The notes below the pieces were generated by a model. That model saw nothing but the letters and a program-made list of their open reading frames with translations, ran no database searches and was not told the origin of the DNA. From positions 89,100 through 115,281 of the forward strand of contig DDTJ01000051.1 in NCBI GenBank assembly GCA_002344525.1: DNA of 26,182 nucleotides, read 5' to 3'. The DNA comes from Akkermansiaceae bacterium UBA2367. GTDB taxonomy: Bacteria; Verrucomicrobiota; Verrucomicrobiia; Verrucomicrobiales; DEV007. Positions 23,382-26,182 of the stretch are shown here, piece after piece; positions within the stretch are counted from its first letter, which is position 1; every line of letters starts with the position of its first letter. The position numbers and the translations under genes were made by a program.

Positions 23382-24758
23382 ATGAAATCTACAAGAAATC
23401 CGACACTCTCGACGCGTGCGCTCGGTTGGTTCCGGGGAGTTTCCCCGGCCTACTTGGCGAAACATCCGAACGAAACGACCTATCTCGCGACGCAGGCTAT
23501 CGCGATGATCCTGCCGATGATGATGGGGGCGTTCAACGGTTGGCATCTCGCCCGGGAAGGGGGTGTGGGAGCGGCAGGAGCGATCGCTGCGGCGTTCTTT
23601 GCAACCTTGTTGATCTACGGAACGGAACGGGTCCTCCTCCAACTCGTGGGAGGAGGCGGTCTCCGTACTTTCTTCGCGATTCCCCTGCGGTTGACAATGG
23701 CGCTTTGCCTCGCCGTTCTCCTCGGGGAAGGATTCGCCACGGGGATCCTTTTCAAGGATCCAATCGCGGCCCACTACCTGAAACTAGGAGAAGCCGAGAT
23801 CGCACGTGCCGAGTCTGAGCGGAGCAAGGCGCTGAAATCCGCCATGAAGCGGAGTGAATCCAGGCTTAAGCCGTTTACAAATGTGGTAGACCAGATGGAC
23901 AAGGCCGTGGAGGTTGCTCTTGTCGAGTCCCGGGCTGCGCAGGAGCAGGAACTCGGGGCGCAGAAAATTCTCCTCGACGAAGAGGAAGGAAGGTCTTCTT
24001 CGGGCCTGGTGGACCAAGGTCGCCGCTGGCGACAAAAGAAGGTCTCCTACTACGACCCGGCCAAGACTCGTCTGGATTCCGCAACGAGTAAGCTGAAGGC
24101 CGTGGAAGAACTCCAGAAGCAGGCTAATGCCGAGCTCAGGAAGGCCGTGGAACGCGAGCAAGCGGCTGGCGGGGAGATCAAGCTCATTGAGGAGGAATAC
24201 CGCAGGAAGGTCGCGGGAGTAACGGAACAGTCCCACCGGGATCTAGGCAGCCGCTTCAAGGCCATCCTCGCCCTGTCGAAGGAGGACCCGATCTTTGGAG
24301 TCCTGTATCTGTTGGTCGTCGTTTTCTTCATCTGTATCGATCTCGGGGCGGTTCTTCTAAAAACGCTGGGAAGGAAGGCCGCCTTCGACCTCGAAGAAGA
24401 GCACGAGGACCGACTTACGCGTATGGCCATGAAAGCGGAACTTGAATCCTTTACGATCAAGGGACCTCAACTCGCGGAGATGCGCTGCCAAACGGCATTG
24501 CGCGGCGCGATCAGCCAATCGGCTTTGGATGAATCGCTCGGTGCCATTCGCGAGGCGGTGGCCTACCAAGAGGAAATTGCCAGGCAAAGGACAACGGTTC
24601 TCGGTCGGCTGGAGGACGCGGAAAGCAAGAATCTCCCCGATATGGTGGCGCTTTGCCGCAAAACACTGGAATCCATCGATCAGTGGGCCGAGCGGGGCTT
24701 GCGCCGCAGCGCGGAAGCACAGAGTTCTACTGCCACCCCACCTTTCCAGCCGATATGA
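23382..24758 (+). CDS. DUF4407-like membrane protein with long coiled coil
   Basis: The 458-residue product has three membrane helices near the start (about 34-56, 63-82 and 98-124), a long charged coiled coil (about 135-290), a fourth helix (303-328, FGVLYLLVVVFFICIDLGAVLL), and a helical tail. The order of elements and the LLIYGTERVLL and FFICIDLGAVLLK segments fit the DUF4407 family, whose role is unknown. With two cytoplasmic ends the coiled coil would lie outside the membrane. Its last four bases overlap the PqiA-like gene (ATGA), a sign of coupled translation and probably of complex formation. The family call rests on recall and is not checked. Confidence 0.8.
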   Translation: MKSTRNPTLSTRALGWFRGVSPAYLAKHPNETTYLATQAIAMILPMMMGAFNGWHLAREGGVGAAGAIAAAFFATLLIYGTERVLLQLVGGGGLRTFFAIPLRLTMALCLAVLLGEGFATGILFKDPIAAHYLKLGEAEIARAESERSKALKSAMKRSESRLKPFTNVVDQMDKAVEVALVESRAAQEQELGAQKILLDEEEGRSSSGLVDQGRRWRQKKVSYYDPAKTRLDSATSKLKAVEELQKQANAELRKAVEREQAAGGEIKLIEEEYRRKVAGVTEQSHRDLGSRFKAILALSKEDPIFGVLYLLVVVFFICIDLGAVLLKTLGRKAAFDLEEEHEDRLTRMAMKAELESFTIKGPQLAEMRCQTALRGAISQSALDESLGAIREAVAYQEEIARQRTTVLGRLEDAESKNLPDMVALCRKTLESIDQWAERGLRRSAEAQSSTATPPFQPI

Positions 24759-25552
24759 AGGTAATATATCTCGTGGCCCTTGCGACTTCCCTGATCGCGG
24801 GAACATCGCTCGTCCTCTTCCAGCGGTCCGCCGAGGTGTCGCGTGTGAAGATTGCCCGTGAAACCGGCGACTTCTCATCCCAGGTGATCAATCAATTGGC
24901 GGACAAATTCGGCGAGTTCACCTTCGGCTGGCTGAACCCTGGAGCGGAACGGAGGAATACTGTCGAGGAATTGCAAGCAGCTGCCTCAGGGGACGAGGAA
25001 AATTCGAGGCGCTGCGCTTGGATTATAGCCGCCTCCTTCGCGATTGCCGTCCTTGCCAGTTTTGCTCTCCCCGTCGAGAACCGTAGGAGGTTTCTCGCCG
25101 GCCCGATATTAGGTTGTTGGATTCTTGGAATGTCGCTACCAGTTTTGACAATTAAAGTGGCCACTCGTTTGGATCACCTCGGCACGATTGTGATCCGTGA
25201 GGAATCGAAGAGTTTCTGCGCGATCATTGGCAACCTCGCTTCTGAAAGCGATTTCCTGATGTTGCTATTGGTCGGATTCTTCAGCTTGGGAATTCCTCTG
25301 GTAAAAATCGTAAGTTACACGCTTCCTCCCGATTGGCATGCCGCGCACAAGTTTGGAACCGCCCTTGCGAAGTGGAGTCTTTCCGAAGTTCTTGTAGTCG
25401 GTCTGGTTGTAATCTTCCTCGGCATGACCCGGGACGCCGAGACTGACGCCTCGCTCCAACTCGGTTTTTGGTTCTTCGCGTCCTCGGCGATTCTCAGCAT
25501 GCTCATCGGAATGATGATAGTCGGTCCAATATCTACGAAAAAATATGAGTGA
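24755..25552 (+). CDS. PqiA-like multi-pass membrane protein
   Basis: The 265-residue product has an N-terminal helix (4-22), a soluble loop and about five further helices. Segments FLAGPILGCWILGMSLPVLTIK, LLVGFFSLGIPLVKIVSYTL and AKWSLSEVLVVGLVVIFLG resemble the paraquat-inducible protein A family, including the FPLxK-like and KWSMxDV-like positions. PqiA proteins work with MCE proteins in inter-membrane lipid transport; no MCE gene is next to this one, so the role may differ. The ATG at 24755 sits in the ATGA overlap with the preceding stop. Longer in-frame starts would run through that coding sequence. The IS remnant starts seven bases after its stop. Confidence 0.72.
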   Translation: MKVIYLVALATSLIAGTSLVLFQRSAEVSRVKIARETGDFSSQVINQLADKFGEFTFGWLNPGAERRNTVEELQAAASGDEENSRRCAWIIAASFAIAVLASFALPVENRRRFLAGPILGCWILGMSLPVLTIKVATRLDHLGTIVIREESKSFCAIIGNLASESDFLMLLLVGFFSLGIPLVKIVSYTLPPDWHAAHKFGTALAKWSLSEVLVVGLVVIFLGMTRDAETDASLQLGFWFFASSAILSMLIGMMIVGPISTKKYE

Positions 25553-25558
25553 ACGCTT

Positions 25559-26182
25559 TCATAAGAGACCGTTGAAAAACCCCTCCAAACCGCCCCGGTC
25601 GAACCTCCGTCGGCTGAAGGGTTGCAAGGATTCGGAAAAACAGTTCCGTGCCGCCGACGCGACGTCCGGGCGTCCAGATGCGGCCCGGCACCCCGGAGAG
25701 CGCTCCAAATGGCCCCGAAAAAGGCAAAAAACGCCTTCCCCCACCGGTTTCCCGCCAGATGCTGCTTCAGCGTCCCGTAGCCGCACACGTTCCCTGCGCA
25801 GCAGGGCCACGTTGAACACGAAGGCCATCGCAAGGAGCCGCTTCCCGATGTTGTCGTGCCCGTGCAAGGTCGTCCGCCTCCCCCCTCCATGGTCGAGCAG
25901 GTGCCGGAAGCTGCGCTCGACCTTCTCCGCCCTCGCCCTCATCATCGCCCTGCCCTCCTCGCTGCGACGGTTCTCCCGATTCTTCCCGAAGGACTCCGCC
26001 TCCGCCGCGCCGCTCTTCGACGGCCCCTTGCCGGAGGGTTCGGCGACCACCGGGGAGATCCCCGCCGCGACCAGCTCCGCGAGCTCGGCGTTCTTGTGGT
26101 AGCCCTTGTCGCCCACTCCGTAGCGCTTCGGCGGGGGGCTGGCCTCGTCGTCCCCTCTGTCGTCCTCGTCGTCCTCGTCGTC
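25559..26182 (-). pseudogene. 3' part of an IS transposase with a probable frameshift
   Basis: The frame is open to the window edge, so the N-terminus lies beyond it. The visible part has DDE-transposase C-terminal features: VGDKGYHKNAELAELVAAGISPVVAEPS, then RAEKVERSFRHLLDHGGGRRTTLHGHDNIGKRLLAMAFVFNVALLRR, as in IS1182/IS4-like elements. At 25792-25794 (CCC) the frame appears shifted. The annotated frame continues as unlikely Arg-rich sequence, while the next frame gives NVCGYGTLKQHLAGNRWGKAFFAFFGAIW, the expected continuation. Removing one base there would restore one reading frame, so the gene is probably inactive. Upstream of DKGY a run of Asp/Glu codons (26144-26182) is low complexity. 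A sequence GTTGAAAAACCCC at 25571-25583 may be the IS end. Confidence 0.8.

Larger units (their letters stand above)
15773..26182 (+). mobile_element. Putative tRNA-Ser-integrated genomic island (left part)
   Basis: The boundary is set by the tRNA 3' end followed 132 bases later by a tyrosine recombinase gene reading the same way. Beyond it lie a transporter-signalling operon, a membrane-protein operon and an IS transposase remnant, with base composition that varies from gene to gene. I found no second copy of the tRNA 3' end (GGGTTCGAATCCCACCCCC) within the window, so the right end is outside it or lost. Which downstream genes came in with the recombinase is inference. Confidence 0.5.

Noticed and set aside
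25315..25558. Continuation of the second transposase frame into the PqiA-like gene
   Set aside because: Sequence beyond about 25,560 belongs to the membrane-protein gene on the other strand; the open frame there is accidental.
15773..26182. CRISPR array or known defence system in the island
   Set aside because: No regularly spaced repeats, Cas, restriction, toxin-antitoxin or nuclease signatures were seen; the SAM methyltransferase resembles small-molecule rather than DNA methyltransferases (no NPPY or PC motif).

Overview
The window looks like a piece of a GC-rich Verrucomicrobiota chromosome, or a close PVC-group relative. This is inferred from a serine/threonine kinase fused to an FGE-sulfatase-type domain, several secreted proteins of unknown function, almost no Shine-Dalgarno sequences, and short dispersed palindromes of kinds I associate with that phylum. 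No marker gene in the window fixes the taxonomy.

Positions 1-15,772 read as core chromosome. On the minus strand, in order of transcription, are fumC (class II fumarase), a purple-acid-phosphatase-like secreted protein, an AIM24-family protein, a small single-pass membrane protein, a 640-residue secreted helical protein, a membrane Ser/Thr kinase with a C-terminal FGE-like domain, an L,D-transpeptidase lipoprotein and pdxJ (vitamin B6 synthesis). On the plus strand is a Tat-exported Asp-box (sialidase-like) protein. It converges on a minus-strand secreted protein with an SH3-like tail. A divergent intergenic region then leads to a plus-strand TPR/STN-like exported protein, an SDR oxidoreductase and tRNA-Ser(UGA).

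From 15,773 the content changes. A tyrosine recombinase lies directly behind the tRNA-Ser, the usual layout of an element integrated into a tRNA 3' end. It is followed by a tightly packed six-gene plus-strand block: ABC ATPase, ABC permease, SAM methyltransferase, NMT1/THI5-like substrate-binding protein, soluble histidine-kinase-like protein and receiver-domain protein. Several of these genes overlap by 4-26 bases. Next comes a three-gene block: a small helical protein, a DUF4407-like membrane/coiled-coil protein and a PqiA-like membrane protein. The window ends in the 3' part of a minus-strand IS transposase with a probable frameshift. The kinase and receiver genes are clearly more A+T-rich than the rest, which suggests a mosaic origin. 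No second attachment-site copy was found, so the far end of the element is probably outside the window.

The best candidate for an undescribed system is the six-gene block at 17,218-22,562. It joins importer, methyltransferase, binding protein and a soluble two-component pair in one coupled transcription unit. The receiver protein carries an output region I cannot assign. Short palindromic repeats recur in the core part, and two of them lie in frame inside the kinase coding sequence.
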